Of a DNA stretch of 64,000 nt, positions 1 to 7,816 are shown piece by piece (the first letter of the stretch is position 1; the number at the start of each line of letters is the position of its first letter). The notes under the pieces are model-generated. The model ran no database searches. It had not been told where the DNA came from and saw only the letters and a program-made list of their open reading frames with translations. Made by a program: the position numbers and the translations under genes. This stretch comes from Rhodococcus yunnanensis NBRC 103083 (lineage in GTDB: Bacteria > Actinomycetota > Actinomycetes > Mycobacteriales > Mycobacteriaceae), in the NCBI RefSeq assembly GCF_001895005.1, contig NZ_BCXH01000002.1:186001-250000 (forward strand), in the 5' to 3' direction.

Positions 1-32
1 TCGGTCCACGTCGGAACTCCTTTGATGGCGGG

Positions 33-1316
33 TCATGCCTGTCGGGTGTGTCCTTCGCCCCAGACGGTCCATTTGGTGGATGTCAGCTCGGGCAACCCCA
101 TCGGTCCGCGAGCGTGCAACTTCTGGGTGGAGATGCCGATCTCGGCACCGAAACCGAATTGTTCGCCATCGGTGAATGCAGTCGACGCATTGACCATGAC
201 GGCAGCCGCATCGACCCGCGTGGTGAACTCCCGCGCCGCGCGGAGGTCGGAAGTGACGATCGCCTCGGTGTGCCCTGTCCCGAACGCGTCGATGTGCGCA
301 ATTGCACCGTCGATTCCGTCGACGACCTTCAGCGCGACGTCGAGGGACAGGTACTCCTCGGACCAGTCCTTGTCGGTGGCAGGTACCAACCCGGGTAGGT
401 CTCCGTGCACGACGACGCTGTGGCTCTGGAACGCCTGCAACAGCTGCGGGACGGCGGTCTCCGCGATCGCGGAATCGACGAGGATGGTCTCCGCTGCGTT
501 GCACACGCTCACCCGTCGGGTCTTCGAGTTGATCACGATCCTCTCGGCCATCTCGAGGTCCGCCGCAGAGTGGATGTACACGTGGCAGTTTCCGACGCCC
601 GTTTCGATGGTCGGCACCGTTGCGTCGCGGACCACCGCCGAGATGAGGCCTGCTCCCCCGCGCGGTATGACGACGTCGACTAGGCCTCTGGCTTGAATGA
701 GATGCGTCACCGACGAACGGTCTGCGCTACCGAGCAGCTGCACCGCATCCACGGGGAGCCCGCTCGCTGCGAGCGAACCGCGGAGCGCGGTCACGAGCGC
801 ATCGTTGGACAGTGCGGCCGACGACGATCCACGCAGCAACGCAGCATTTCCGGACTTGAAGGCGAGACCGAACGCATCGACGGTGACGTTGGGCCGTGCC
901 TCGTAAACCATTCCCACGACGCCGAGCGGCACACGCAGCTGACGAATCTCCAGGCCGTTCGGCAGCGTCGAACCGCGCACGACCTCACCGATCGGGTCCG
1001 GCAATCCGGCGACCTGACGCAACCCTGCGGCGATACCGTCGATGCGAGCGTCGGTCAGCCGCAACCGATCCAACAGTCCTTCGTCCGTACCCGCAGCGCG
1101 CGCGGCGTCGACGTCAGCGGTGTTGGCGGCAATGACCCGAGGTGCTGCGGCCAGAATGGCATCGGCCGCGGCGTGCAGTGCCGCGTCCTTCTCTGCCGTC
1201 GTCAGCAATGCAAGCGACCGGGAGGCAACGCGGGCACGCCGCGCCGCCGCGTGAACCTTCTCGCGCTCGTCGACGTCGCCGAGTGCCGCGGACTCCGATA
1301 CGGATGCTGCAGTCAT
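33..1316 (-). CDS. proA: Gamma-glutamyl phosphate reductase
   Basis: ProA reduces L-glutamyl-5-phosphate to glutamate-5-semialdehyde with NADPH, the second step of cytoplasmic proline synthesis. The 427-residue product has the usual family length and aldehyde-dehydrogenase fold. The catalytic cysteine is Cys272 in [10 protein letters not shown], and the conserved segments [10 protein letters not shown] and TGVGNCHVY precede it. It starts at an ATG and runs off leftward. Its pathway partner proB lies 25 kb away at 26121-27263, whereas the two are usually close in related genomes; the intervening DNA looks accessory. Very confident. Confidence 0.97.
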   Translation of the reverse strand: MTAASVSESAALGDVDEREKVHAAARRARVASRSLALLTTAEKDAALHAAADAILAAAPRVIAANTADVDAARAAGTDEGLLDRLRLTDARIDGIAAGLRQVAGLPDPIGEVVRGSTLPNGLEIRQLRVPLGVVGMVYEARPNVTVDAFGLAFKSGNAALLRGSSSAALSNDALVTALRGSLAASGLPVDAVQLLGSADRSSVTHLIQARGLVDVVIPRGGAGLISAVVRDATVPTIETGVGNCHVYIHSAADLEMAERIVINSKTRRVSVCNAAETILVDSAIAETAVPQLLQAFQSHSVVVHGDLPGLVPATDKDWSEEYLSLDVALKVVDGIDGAIAHIDAFGTGHTEAIVTSDLRAAREFTTRVDAAAVMVNASTAFTDGEQFGFGAEIGISTQKLHARGPMGLPELTSTKWTVWGEGHTRQA

Positions 1317-1428
1317 GGACTACACACTAGCCAGAACCGCCGACAGTCCGGCATTTCGACCGGTCGGGGAATGACCGCCTGCCACGATCGGTTACCGAGA
1401 TGCGACATTCGACGACGAAGGAGCCCCC

Positions 1429-2532
1429 TTGAGTGCCTTGTTCACGCCTCTGACCCTCCGGGAAGTCACATTCCCGAACCGGGTCTGGATGGCTCCCATG
1501 TGCCAGTACTCCGCGGATTCCGAGGGAGATGGCGTCGGGGCGCCACACGATTGGCACCGGACGCATCTGGTCAGCCGTGCAATCGGCGGCGCAGGCCTGA
1601 TCCTGACCGAAGCATCAGCGGTCAGTCCGGAAGGTCGAATCAGCCCGGCGGATCTCGGTATCTGGAACGACACCCAGACGGAGGCGTTCGCCGACATCGT
1701 CCGCGAGATCAAGTCGCACGGTTCCGTCGCGGGCATTCAGCTCGCGCACGCCGGACGTAAGGCCTCGACCACGGCGCCGTGGGTCGGCGGAACGTCCATA
1801 CCGGCGGACGAGCCACTCGGGTGGGAGACCGTCGGGCCGAGCGCCATCGCATTCGGTGACCACGCGACACCGCGTGCTGCCACCGTCGAGGACATCGCCG
1901 CGATCGTCCGGGATTTCGCCGCCGCAGCCCAACGAGCCCTGCGCGCAGGTTTCGAGGTCGTGGAGATCCATGCCGCACACGGATACCTCGTCCATCAGTT
2001 CCTCTCCCCTGCCAGCAATCACCGCACCGACCAGTACGGAGGAGACTTCACCGGTCGTATCCGGATTCTCGTCGAGATCGTCGACGCCGTCCGGGCCGTG
2101 TGGCCTGAGGAACTGCCGCTGTTCGTCCGGGTATCGGGCACCGACTGGCTCGACGAGGACACCGCAGGCCTGGAAGCGGACAGTTGGACGTCGGATCAGA
2201 CCGTCGCGCTGGTGCAGTTGCTCGCCGATCACGGAGTGGACCTGATCGACGTGTCCACCGGCGGCAATGTGCAGACGAGGATTCCCGTCGAACCCGGCTA
2301 CCAGGTTCCGTTCGCCAAGCGCGTCCAGTCCGAGACCACCGTTCCCGCTGCGGCAGTCGGACTGATCACAGAGCCCAAACAGGCAGAGGACATCGTCTCC
2401 TCGGGTGAGGCGGAAGCCGTGCTGCTCGCACGCGAACTGCTGCGCGACCCGTACTGGCCTCGCCGCGCGGCCCGGGAATTGGGAGCCGAGATCACTCCGC
2501 CCGTCGCACCCCAGTACGCGCGCGCGTTCTGA
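1429..2532 (+). CDS. Old yellow enzyme family NADH:flavin oxidoreductase (YqjM-like)
   Basis: This is a TIM-barrel FMN enzyme that reduces activated C=C bonds with NAD(P)H; the physiological substrate cannot be told from sequence. The 367-residue product carries the YqjM-type APMCQYSA segment at residues 22-29, with the redox-tuning Cys25, and the substrate-binding pair His181/His184 in HAAHGYLVHQFLSP. The start is a TTG, chosen because GAAGGAG lies six bases upstream at 1416-1422 and because the protein then begins like other family members. It diverges from proA and converges on the hydroxyacid dehydrogenase at 2762. Confidence 0.92.
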   Translation: MSALFTPLTLREVTFPNRVWMAPMCQYSADSEGDGVGAPHDWHRTHLVSRAIGGAGLILTEASAVSPEGRISPADLGIWNDTQTEAFADIVREIKSHGSVAGIQLAHAGRKASTTAPWVGGTSIPADEPLGWETVGPSAIAFGDHATPRAATVEDIAAIVRDFAAAAQRALRAGFEVVEIHAAHGYLVHQFLSPASNHRTDQYGGDFTGRIRILVEIVDAVRAVWPEELPLFVRVSGTDWLDEDTAGLEADSWTSDQTVALVQLLADHGVDLIDVSTGGNVQTRIPVEPGYQVPFAKRVQSETTVPAAAVGLITEPKQAEDIVSSGEAEAVLLARELLRDPYWPRRAARELGAEITPPVAPQYARAF

Positions 2533-2569
2533 CCTGTTTCTGCCCCACCTGTCACCCACCCCTCACCTT

Positions 2570-2597
2570 CTGCGCAAATGCACGTGCGTTTGCGCAG
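2570..2597. repeat. Palindrome copy 1 (28 bp, one mismatched pair)
   Basis: The centre is CAC|GTG, and the arms match for 14 bases except one T/G pair (2579/2588). The inner core is the same TGCGCAAATGCAC arm seen in the two copies downstream. It lies in the convergent gap between the old yellow enzyme gene and the hydroxyacid dehydrogenase. No T-tract follows, so it is not a classical intrinsic terminator. Confidence 0.9.
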
Positions 2598-2627
2598 CCG
2601 GGTGGGCAATCCCCACCGTCAACCCCC

Positions 2628-2663
2628 CGCCCCACGCAAATGCACGTGCATTTGCGTGGGGCG
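2628..2663. repeat. Palindrome copy 2 (36 bp, perfect)
   Basis: An 18-base arm (CGCCCCACGCAAATGCAC) is followed directly by its exact reverse complement with no spacer. It shares the central CGCAAATGCAC arm with copies 1 and 3. It could form a cruciform in DNA, a long hairpin in RNA, or a binding site for a dimeric protein. Confidence 0.93.
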
Positions 2664-2685
2664 TGGGCGGCTCGGCCACGTTGGG

Positions 2686-2707
2686 CGCAAATGCACGTGC
2701 ATTTGCG
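2686..2707. repeat. Palindrome copy 3 (22 bp, perfect)
   Basis: The arm CGCAAATGCAC is followed directly by its reverse complement. Centre-to-centre distances between the three copies are about 62 and 51 bases. Only the central 22 bases are shared by all three; flanks differ, which suggests the core is the conserved unit. Confidence 0.93.
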
Positions 2708-2712
2708 TGAGG

Positions 2713-2765
2713 TTCAGTGGCGCGGGAGTTCAGTGGCGCGGGAGTTCAGTGGCGCGGGGGTTCAG
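2713..2765. repeat. 16-bp tandem repeat, three units plus 5 bases, reaching the dehydrogenase stop codon
   Basis: The unit TTCAGTGGCGCGGGAG is repeated at 2713, 2729 and 2745 (last unit with A to G), then TTCAG begins again over the stop codon of the gene at 2762. Read on the minus strand, every unit begins with TGA. Because 16 is not a multiple of three, the repeated TGA triplets fall in different reading frames. Confidence 0.92.
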
Positions 2766-3727
2766 CTCGGGACGAATCCGAGCTTCTTGTCGACCACGTT
2801 GGTCAACTCCTCGTTCTCGGTGTACCGCTGAAGGTTGGTTACGAAGAGGTCGGAGAGCTCGCGGCGCCACCCGGCCGCGTCGCCGCTCATGTGTGGAGTG
2901 AGCACGAGGTTGGCCGCCGACCACACCGGGCTGTCCGATGGCACTGGTTCGGTGTCGAACACGTCCAGGGCCGCACCGGCCACATGACCCGACTCCAACC
3001 CCGCCAGCAGTGCGTCGGTATCGAGCAATTCGCCTCTGCCCACGTTGATGACTCGGACCCCCGGCTTGGCCGAGGAGAGCACTCGGCCGTCGACCAACCC
3101 GCGCGTGGCGTCGGTCAGCGGGGCGACGAGGATCAGATAGTCCGCCTCGTACACCACATCGGCGAGATCCGAACTGGCGTGGATCACTCCGAAATCCGGG
3201 TCTCCCGATCGGGCTGTACGGCCGACGCCGGACACCGTCGTTCCAACAGCCCGAAGCAGTCGCGCGATCTCACGACCGATGGCACCCGTCCCCACCACCA
3301 TGGCATGAGCGCTGTCGATGCGCTCGGTCTCTCGGTGCTTCCACACTCGCTGCCGTTGCAACTCCGCCGATGTCGCGGAGTCCTTCGCGAACGCCAGGAT
3401 CTGCGCGAGCACGAATTCCGCAATCGGCCGGTCGAAGATCCCGCGCGAGTTCGTCACGACGACATCGGATTCGACCAGGCCCTCGAACATCAGCGAATCG
3501 ACTCCCGCAGCCGCGATGTGGATCCACTTCAACGAGTCGCACAGATCCCACACTCGCCGCACCGCAGGCGAGAAGAAGTCCCACAGCAGGAGCACGTCTG
3601 CGCCCGGTACCGCTTCCGCGAGGGTATCCGCAGTGGCATAACGAAATTCGGCCACGTCAGATAAGTCCTCCAACCCCTCGGGGAGGTGGTCGGCATGCAG
3701 AACGAGAACAACCGGGTTGCGTGCCAC
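2762..3727 (-). CDS. D-2-hydroxyacid dehydrogenase family protein
   Basis: This is an NAD(P)-dependent dehydrogenase that interconverts 2-hydroxy and 2-oxo acids; the exact substrate is unknown. With the start used here the protein is 321 residues, normal for the family. The Rossmann motif GTGAIG is at 146-151. The catalytic Arg lies in NVGRGELLDT and the His in LTPHMSG. The reading frame is open further upstream, but that part lies inside the transporter gene. I chose the GTG whose first base is the last base of the transporter stop (TAGTG, one-base overlap), which implies translational coupling. With the transporter it forms the last unit of the putative ectoine-use region. Confidence 0.88.
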   Translation of the reverse strand: MARNPVVLVLHADHLPEGLEDLSDVAEFRYATADTLAEAVPGADVLLLWDFFSPAVRRVWDLCDSLKWIHIAAAGVDSLMFEGLVESDVVVTNSRGIFDRPIAEFVLAQILAFAKDSATSAELQRQRVWKHRETERIDSAHAMVVGTGAIGREIARLLRAVGTTVSGVGRTARSGDPDFGVIHASSDLADVVYEADYLILVAPLTDATRGLVDGRVLSSAKPGVRVINVGRGELLDTDALLAGLESGHVAGAALDVFDTEPVPSDSPVWSAANLVLTPHMSGDAAGWRRELSDLFVTNLQRYTENEELTNVVDKKLGFVPS

Positions 3728-5187
3728 TAGCCCTTGTACCCCACCAGTTCGACGCCCTGAGCGGCGATTTCGGCATCGTTGTCGCCGGGACACTGCGTGC
3801 CTCGAAGCGATCGACCTGCGGTCTCGGGCATCAGCATGATCGGAACGAAAGCGATGGCTGCAGCAAGCATCATGTACCAACCGGGTATCAGGTTGGATCC
3901 GGTCTTGTCGATCAAGAAGGTCAGGATCAACGGAGCGGTGCCGCCGAACAACGACGTCGACACGTTGTACCCGATCGCGAACGCCCCGTACCGAACCTGC
4001 GTCGGGAACAGCGCCGGCAAAGTGGACGAGACGCACGAGCACATGATCACGAGCAGGATGCCGAGACCCAGCAGTCCGATGGTCTGACCCACGAGGCCGG
4101 TATTGATGATCAGGAGAAACAGCGGGACACTGAAGACGAAGTAGCCGACACATGCAGCCAGCAGCAACGGCTTTCGGCCGATTCGGTCCGACAGAGATCC
4201 GATGGGATTGATGATGGCCATCATGATGAGCATGATCACCACGAGGGTGAAGTTGGACTGAGTTGTGCTGTGGCCCAACGTATCACTGAGATAGGACGGC
4301 AGGAACGTGAGCACCGTGTAGTAGGCGATGTTGAGCAGTAGTACGAAGCCCATGAGAATCAGGATTCGCTGCCAGTAGGTCAACGTCGTCTTCAGCGATG
4401 CAACCGCCCCGCCCGATGCGCCTTCCTCGACCGTTTCGCCTTCTGCCTTCGCCTCGGCGAACACCGGCGAGTCCTCCAGCCTGGTCCGCAACCACAGCGC
4501 AACGATGCCCAAGGGAAGCGTCAGCAGGAACGGAATCCGCCAGCCCCATGCCTCCATCGTGTCGTCGCCCAGACCGAGATTCAACAGCGTACACAGGGTG
4601 GCACCGGCGACAGTTCCTGCCAACGTGCCGAATTCGAGGAACGATCCGAAGAAGCCTCGACGCTTGTCCGGGGCATACTCCGCCATGAAGACCGCTGCGC
4701 CGCCGTATTCACCGCCGGTGGAGAATCCCTGCACCAGCCGGCAGACCAGCAACAGAATCGGCGCCATGATGCCGATCGTGTCGAACGTCGGCAGGATTCC
4801 GATGGCGGCTGTCGCCAACGACATCATCGTGACGGTGAGTACCAGGACCTTCTGACGACCGATGCGGTCGCCGAGCGGGCCGAGAACGATCCCGCCGATC
4901 GGACGGATGATGAACGACGCTGCGAGAACGGCGAATGTCGACAGCAGGCTTGCGCCTCCGTCCTCGGACGGAAAGAAATTGGCAGCGATGTAGACCGCCA
5001 GGTAGCCGTACACGGCGTAGTCGAACCACTCGACTGCGTTTCCGAGTGCCGAACCGCCGATCGCGCGATGCAGGATCTTGGTTTCCTGCGCGCTGAGTTC
5101 CTTCGTTTCGGGCGCATAACCCGTGGTCGAACTGTCCGAACTACTTCTGGACCCACTTGTGGACCCCGTGCCTGATGACTCTGTCAC
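3727..5187 (-). CDS. MHS-family (ProP-like) metabolite:proton symporter
   Basis: This is a 486-residue major-facilitator protein with about 12 membrane segments. The Ser/Thr-rich N-terminus is cytoplasmic. The loop RPIGGIVLGPLGDRIGRQKVL is typical of the metabolite:H+ symporter branch, which includes the osmolyte carrier ProP and dicarboxylate carriers. The start is GTG with GAGAGG about nine bases upstream. It lies just downstream of the M20/aminotransferase/M24 operon and overlaps the dehydrogenase by one base. Given a putative ectoine-hydrolase gene nearby, ectoine or another compatible solute is a plausible substrate, but this is inference from context. Confidence 0.87.
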   Translation of the reverse strand: MTESSGTGSTSGSRSSSDSSTTGYAPETKELSAQETKILHRAIGGSALGNAVEWFDYAVYGYLAVYIAANFFPSEDGGASLLSTFAVLAASFIIRPIGGIVLGPLGDRIGRQKVLVLTVTMMSLATAAIGILPTFDTIGIMAPILLLVCRLVQGFSTGGEYGGAAVFMAEYAPDKRRGFFGSFLEFGTLAGTVAGATLCTLLNLGLGDDTMEAWGWRIPFLLTLPLGIVALWLRTRLEDSPVFAEAKAEGETVEEGASGGAVASLKTTLTYWQRILILMGFVLLLNIAYYTVLTFLPSYLSDTLGHSTTQSNFTLVVIMLIMMAIINPIGSLSDRIGRKPLLLAACVGYFVFSVPLFLLIINTGLVGQTIGLLGLGILLVIMCSCVSSTLPALFPTQVRYGAFAIGYNVSTSLFGGTAPLILTFLIDKTGSNLIPGWYMMLAAAIAFVPIMLMPETAGRSLRGTQCPGDNDAEIAAQGVELVGYKG

Positions 5188-5288
5188 GGTCCAATACCTC
5201 TCGCTTTGTCTACTTGCGTGGAGCGTCGGGTTGGTACTTCGCAGCGTTTCACACTACGGACGCGAGCATCGGAGTTTTCGCTCGACCC

Positions 5289-6491
5289 CTAACTTTTTGT
5301 CATAACTCCAGGTCGCGCAAGGATTCTGGAAGCAAGGAGTGCGTACGCCCTTGCGCTGTCGCACAATTGCTGGACCGACACGGACTCGTCGGGCTGGTGA
5401 GCCTCCGTTTCTATTTGTCCCGGTCCCAGCACGACAACGGGTATACCCATGTCTCTGGCGACGAAACCACCGTCGCACGAGGCAGTCCACACATCGGTGC
5501 CGCGAAAGCCCGTCGCATCGGTCACCGCCGTCACTGCAGCGTCGACTATCGGCGAATCCATACTGGTCGAGAAGCCGGGCATCTCCATCGCCACGGACAC
5601 CGACACACCGATTCCCTCCGTGACGATTCCTGCCGAAACGATGTCCTCGTGTAGTCGTTTCGCGATATCACGCGCATTTTCGCCGGGTAGCAACCTCCGG
5701 TCCGCGGTGATCGTGCATCGATCCGCCACCATCGATGTTCCGGTGCCGCCGACGATGGTTCCCACGTTCCAGGTCGCAGGACCGAGAATCGGGTGCGCGC
5801 CGGACTGCAGGCTCGCGGCCATCGAATCGATGAGAACGACGATGCGTGCCGCAGCCGACACTGCGTTGCGGCCGTTGCGCGGTTGCCCAGCGTGTGCCGA
5901 TCGACCGGTCACGGCGATCTCGAGATTGGCGGCGCCTCGGCATCCGGTGATGGTCACGAGATCGGTGGGCTCGGCCACTACGCACTGCACGTAGGAGCGC
6001 GTGGCGGGTGCCGAAACGAACGCTCTGATGCCGAGACCGGTGTCCTCTTCGTCGACCAGACACGCCAACGAGACCGGCGCGGATCCAACTGCGCCGCAAC
6101 TCTTCAGCGCTGCCATGGCAACGACGACCGCCGCGAGCCCACCCTTCATGTCGCACGCACCGCGCCCGTAGAGTCTGCCGCCGCTCGTCGTCGCGACGAA
6201 CGGATCCGTACTCCATCCGCCTCCCGCTGGGACGACGTCCGAGTGACCGATGAACAGAACTCCGGGATCTTCCGCTCCTCCCACGGACACAATGATATTC
6301 GGTCTACCGGCCGCGACTTCCTCGATGTCTACCTCGAATCCGAGGACACCGCAGTGCTCGGCGAGCACGGCCACCACGGATTCCTCGGTGCCTCCTGGGT
6401 TCTCGCCTCCGGCACCGATGAGACGTGCAGCCAGTTCGACGATCTCATCGGTGTCGATCGCGTCGAGCAACCGCTGTTCGAGATCGATCAC
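5289..6491 (-). CDS. M20 family metallopeptidase/deacylase (ArgE/DapE-like)
   Basis: This is a cytoplasmic zinc-dependent amidohydrolase of 400 residues. Metal-site motifs are GHSDVVPAGGG with YGRGACDMKGG, then the catalytic glutamate pair in LVDEEDTG. The start is a GTG overlapping the aminotransferase stop as GTGA; the longer open frame upstream belongs to that gene and is not used. Family members remove acyl groups from amino acids (ArgE, DapE). In this operon, after an ectoine-hydrolase-like protein, the attractive inferred role is deacetylation of N-acetyl-diaminobutyrate, a step done in known ectoine pathways by DoeB/EutE of a different family. Confidence 0.88.
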   Translation of the reverse strand: MIDLEQRLLDAIDTDEIVELAARLIGAGGENPGGTEESVVAVLAEHCGVLGFEVDIEEVAAGRPNIIVSVGGAEDPGVLFIGHSDVVPAGGGWSTDPFVATTSGGRLYGRGACDMKGGLAAVVVAMAALKSCGAVGSAPVSLACLVDEEDTGLGIRAFVSAPATRSYVQCVVAEPTDLVTITGCRGAANLEIAVTGRSAHAGQPRNGRNAVSAAARIVVLIDSMAASLQSGAHPILGPATWNVGTIVGGTGTSMVADRCTITADRRLLPGENARDIAKRLHEDIVSAGIVTEGIGVSVSVAMEMPGFSTSMDSPIVDAAVTAVTDATGFRGTDVWTASCDGGFVARDMGIPVVVLGPGQIETEAHQPDESVSVQQLCDSARAYALLASRILARPGVMTKS

Positions 6492-7813
6492 CGGCTCGGA
6501 TCGATCGCGAGCATCGCGGACGCTCGATCCACCGCGGAAGCAAGGCGTTTCACGCCTTCGTCGATCCGCTCGGGCGTCGAGGATGCGAAACACAACCGCA
6601 GGGAATCGTGGAACTTTCCGCCGACGGACAATGCGGGCCCCGGGATGTACGCGACGCCCTCGGCGAGCGCCACCTCGAAAAGATCCTGCGTCGACACCGC
6701 AGCGGCGGTACCCCGCAATGTCGCCCAGAGAAAGAAGCCGCCCTCGGGATCGGTTGTGGCGATTCGATCTCCGAAGTACTTGTCGAGACTTCGCTGCATC
6801 GCGATCTTCCGCGGGCGGTACACCGTGGCCAACGACTGCAGATGCGAGGCGAGGTGGCCACGCCTGATGAACTCGGCGATCATTCGTTGCGCCGGAAGAT
6901 TGGTACAGGTGTCCATCGCCTGCTTGGCGTTGATCAACAACTGCCGCGCCTCGGGCGCGGCGTCGACCCACCCGACCCGCAGCCCCGGTGCGATCATCTT
7001 GGAGAACGTGCGGACCGAGAACACCAGCGGGTCACCGGGACTGAGCGAGGTGAAACTCGGTATGTGTTCACCTTCGAAGCGGAGCAGGCCGTACGGGTCG
7101 TCGTCCAGAATTACTGCGCCCCAGCGGTGCGCGAGTTCGAGAAGCAGGGTTCGGCGCGCGAGAGACATCGTCGTGCCGGAGGGATTCTGAAAGTTCGGGA
7201 TCACATAGATCATCTTGGGCAGGCGCCCGGCCTGCTCGACCAATTCCGGTAGCGCCTCGACGACGAGTCCGTGTTCATCCATCGGAGCCTCGAGTACAAC
7301 GCCCCCGTAGCTCAGTACGGTCGCGGTTCCGTTGGTGTACGTGGGGCTTTCGACTATGACGAGATCACCTGGATCCACGAACAATTTGCAGGCGAGGTCG
7401 AGACCCTGCATTCCGCCGGAAGTGATGACGAGCCGGTCGGCGGAGGTGGGCTCACCGACGCTCTCGAGGTAGCCCTCCAGTGCAGCGAGCAGGCCGGGGT
7501 CACCTTCTGTTGCTGCGTAGTCCATCGCGTCGGTCGTCATGACCGCGGATGCGATGTCCGAGAACGCCGCGGCAGGAACGGTTTCCGCGGCCGGCGAACC
7601 CATGGCGAACCGGACGATGTCGTGCGTCTGCGCAGCGAGCAGCGATGTCGACGAATCGATCACCGAACCGACCAGCTTGTCGGTGCGCAGTGCCCAAGGA
7701 ATGACAGGAGGGGAGCCTGCGGAACGACCCAGGGGGTCAGGAGGGGAGCCTGCGGAACGACCCAGGGGGTCAGGAGGGGAGCCTGCGGAACGACCGTGTG
7801 TGGTGGCGACCAT
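6488..7813 (-). CDS. Fold-type I PLP-dependent aminotransferase (LysN/MocR-domain-like)
   Basis: The 441-residue product belongs to the class I/II aminotransferase family that also forms the C-terminal half of MocR regulators; no DNA-binding N-terminus is present. The PLP lysine lies in RTFSKMIAPGLRVGW and the cofactor-binding Asp/Tyr in VILDDDPYGLL. Residues about 7-36 are three copies of GRSAGSPPDPL, encoded by a 33-bp tandem repeat, and precede the conserved fold. The ATG at 7813 is supported by GAAGGAG seven bases upstream, inside the end of the M24 gene. A GTG downstream of the repeat is an alternative. The gene overlaps the M20 gene by four bases. The amino donor is unknown. Confidence 0.87.
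   Translation of the reverse strand: MVATTHGRSAGSPPDPLGRSAGSPPDPLGRSAGSPPVIPWALRTDKLVGSVIDSSTSLLAAQTHDIVRFAMGSPAAETVPAAAFSDIASAVMTTDAMDYAATEGDPGLLAALEGYLESVGEPTSADRLVITSGGMQGLDLACKLFVDPGDLVIVESPTYTNGTATVLSYGGVVLEAPMDEHGLVVEALPELVEQAGRLPKMIYVIPNFQNPSGTTMSLARRTLLLELAHRWGAVILDDDPYGLLRFEGEHIPSFTSLSPGDPLVFSVRTFSKMIAPGLRVGWVDAAPEARQLLINAKQAMDTCTNLPAQRMIAEFIRRGHLASHLQSLATVYRPRKIAMQRSLDKYFGDRIATTDPEGGFFLWATLRGTAAAVSTQDLFEVALAEGVAYIPGPALSVGGKFHDSLRLCFASSTPERIDEGVKRLASAVDRASAMLAIDPSR
7708..7795. repeat. 33-bp in-frame tandem repeat inside the aminotransferase N-terminus
   Basis: Two full units (7708-7740, 7741-7773) and a 22-base partial third (7774-7795) are identical. They encode repeated GRSAGSPPDPL on the minus strand. 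The core GGAGCCTGCGGAACGACC resembles an intergenic stretch at 22642-22660 (GGAGCCTGCGGAAATGACC), which suggests a dispersed element rather than a protein-driven repeat. Confidence 0.92.
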
Positions 7814-7816
7814 GTC

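Noticed and set aside
2570-2765. CRISPR array
   Set aside because: Three palindromes with unequal spacing and different flanks, plus a short tandem repeat; there are no regular repeats with unique spacers and no cas genes.
3728-4153. Upstream extension of the hydroxyacid dehydrogenase frame to 4153
   Set aside because: The added 142 residues overlap the transporter gene and match nothing; the GTG at 3727 gives the normal family length.
5188-5288. Third copy of the GntR operator before the symporter gene
   Set aside because: No GATTGT-N2-ACAATC or close variant was found in the gap, so shared control of the symporter is not shown.
6492-6971. Upstream extension of the M20 frame to 6971
   Set aside because: It lies within the aminotransferase gene in another frame; the GTGA overlap start gives a complete M20 protein.
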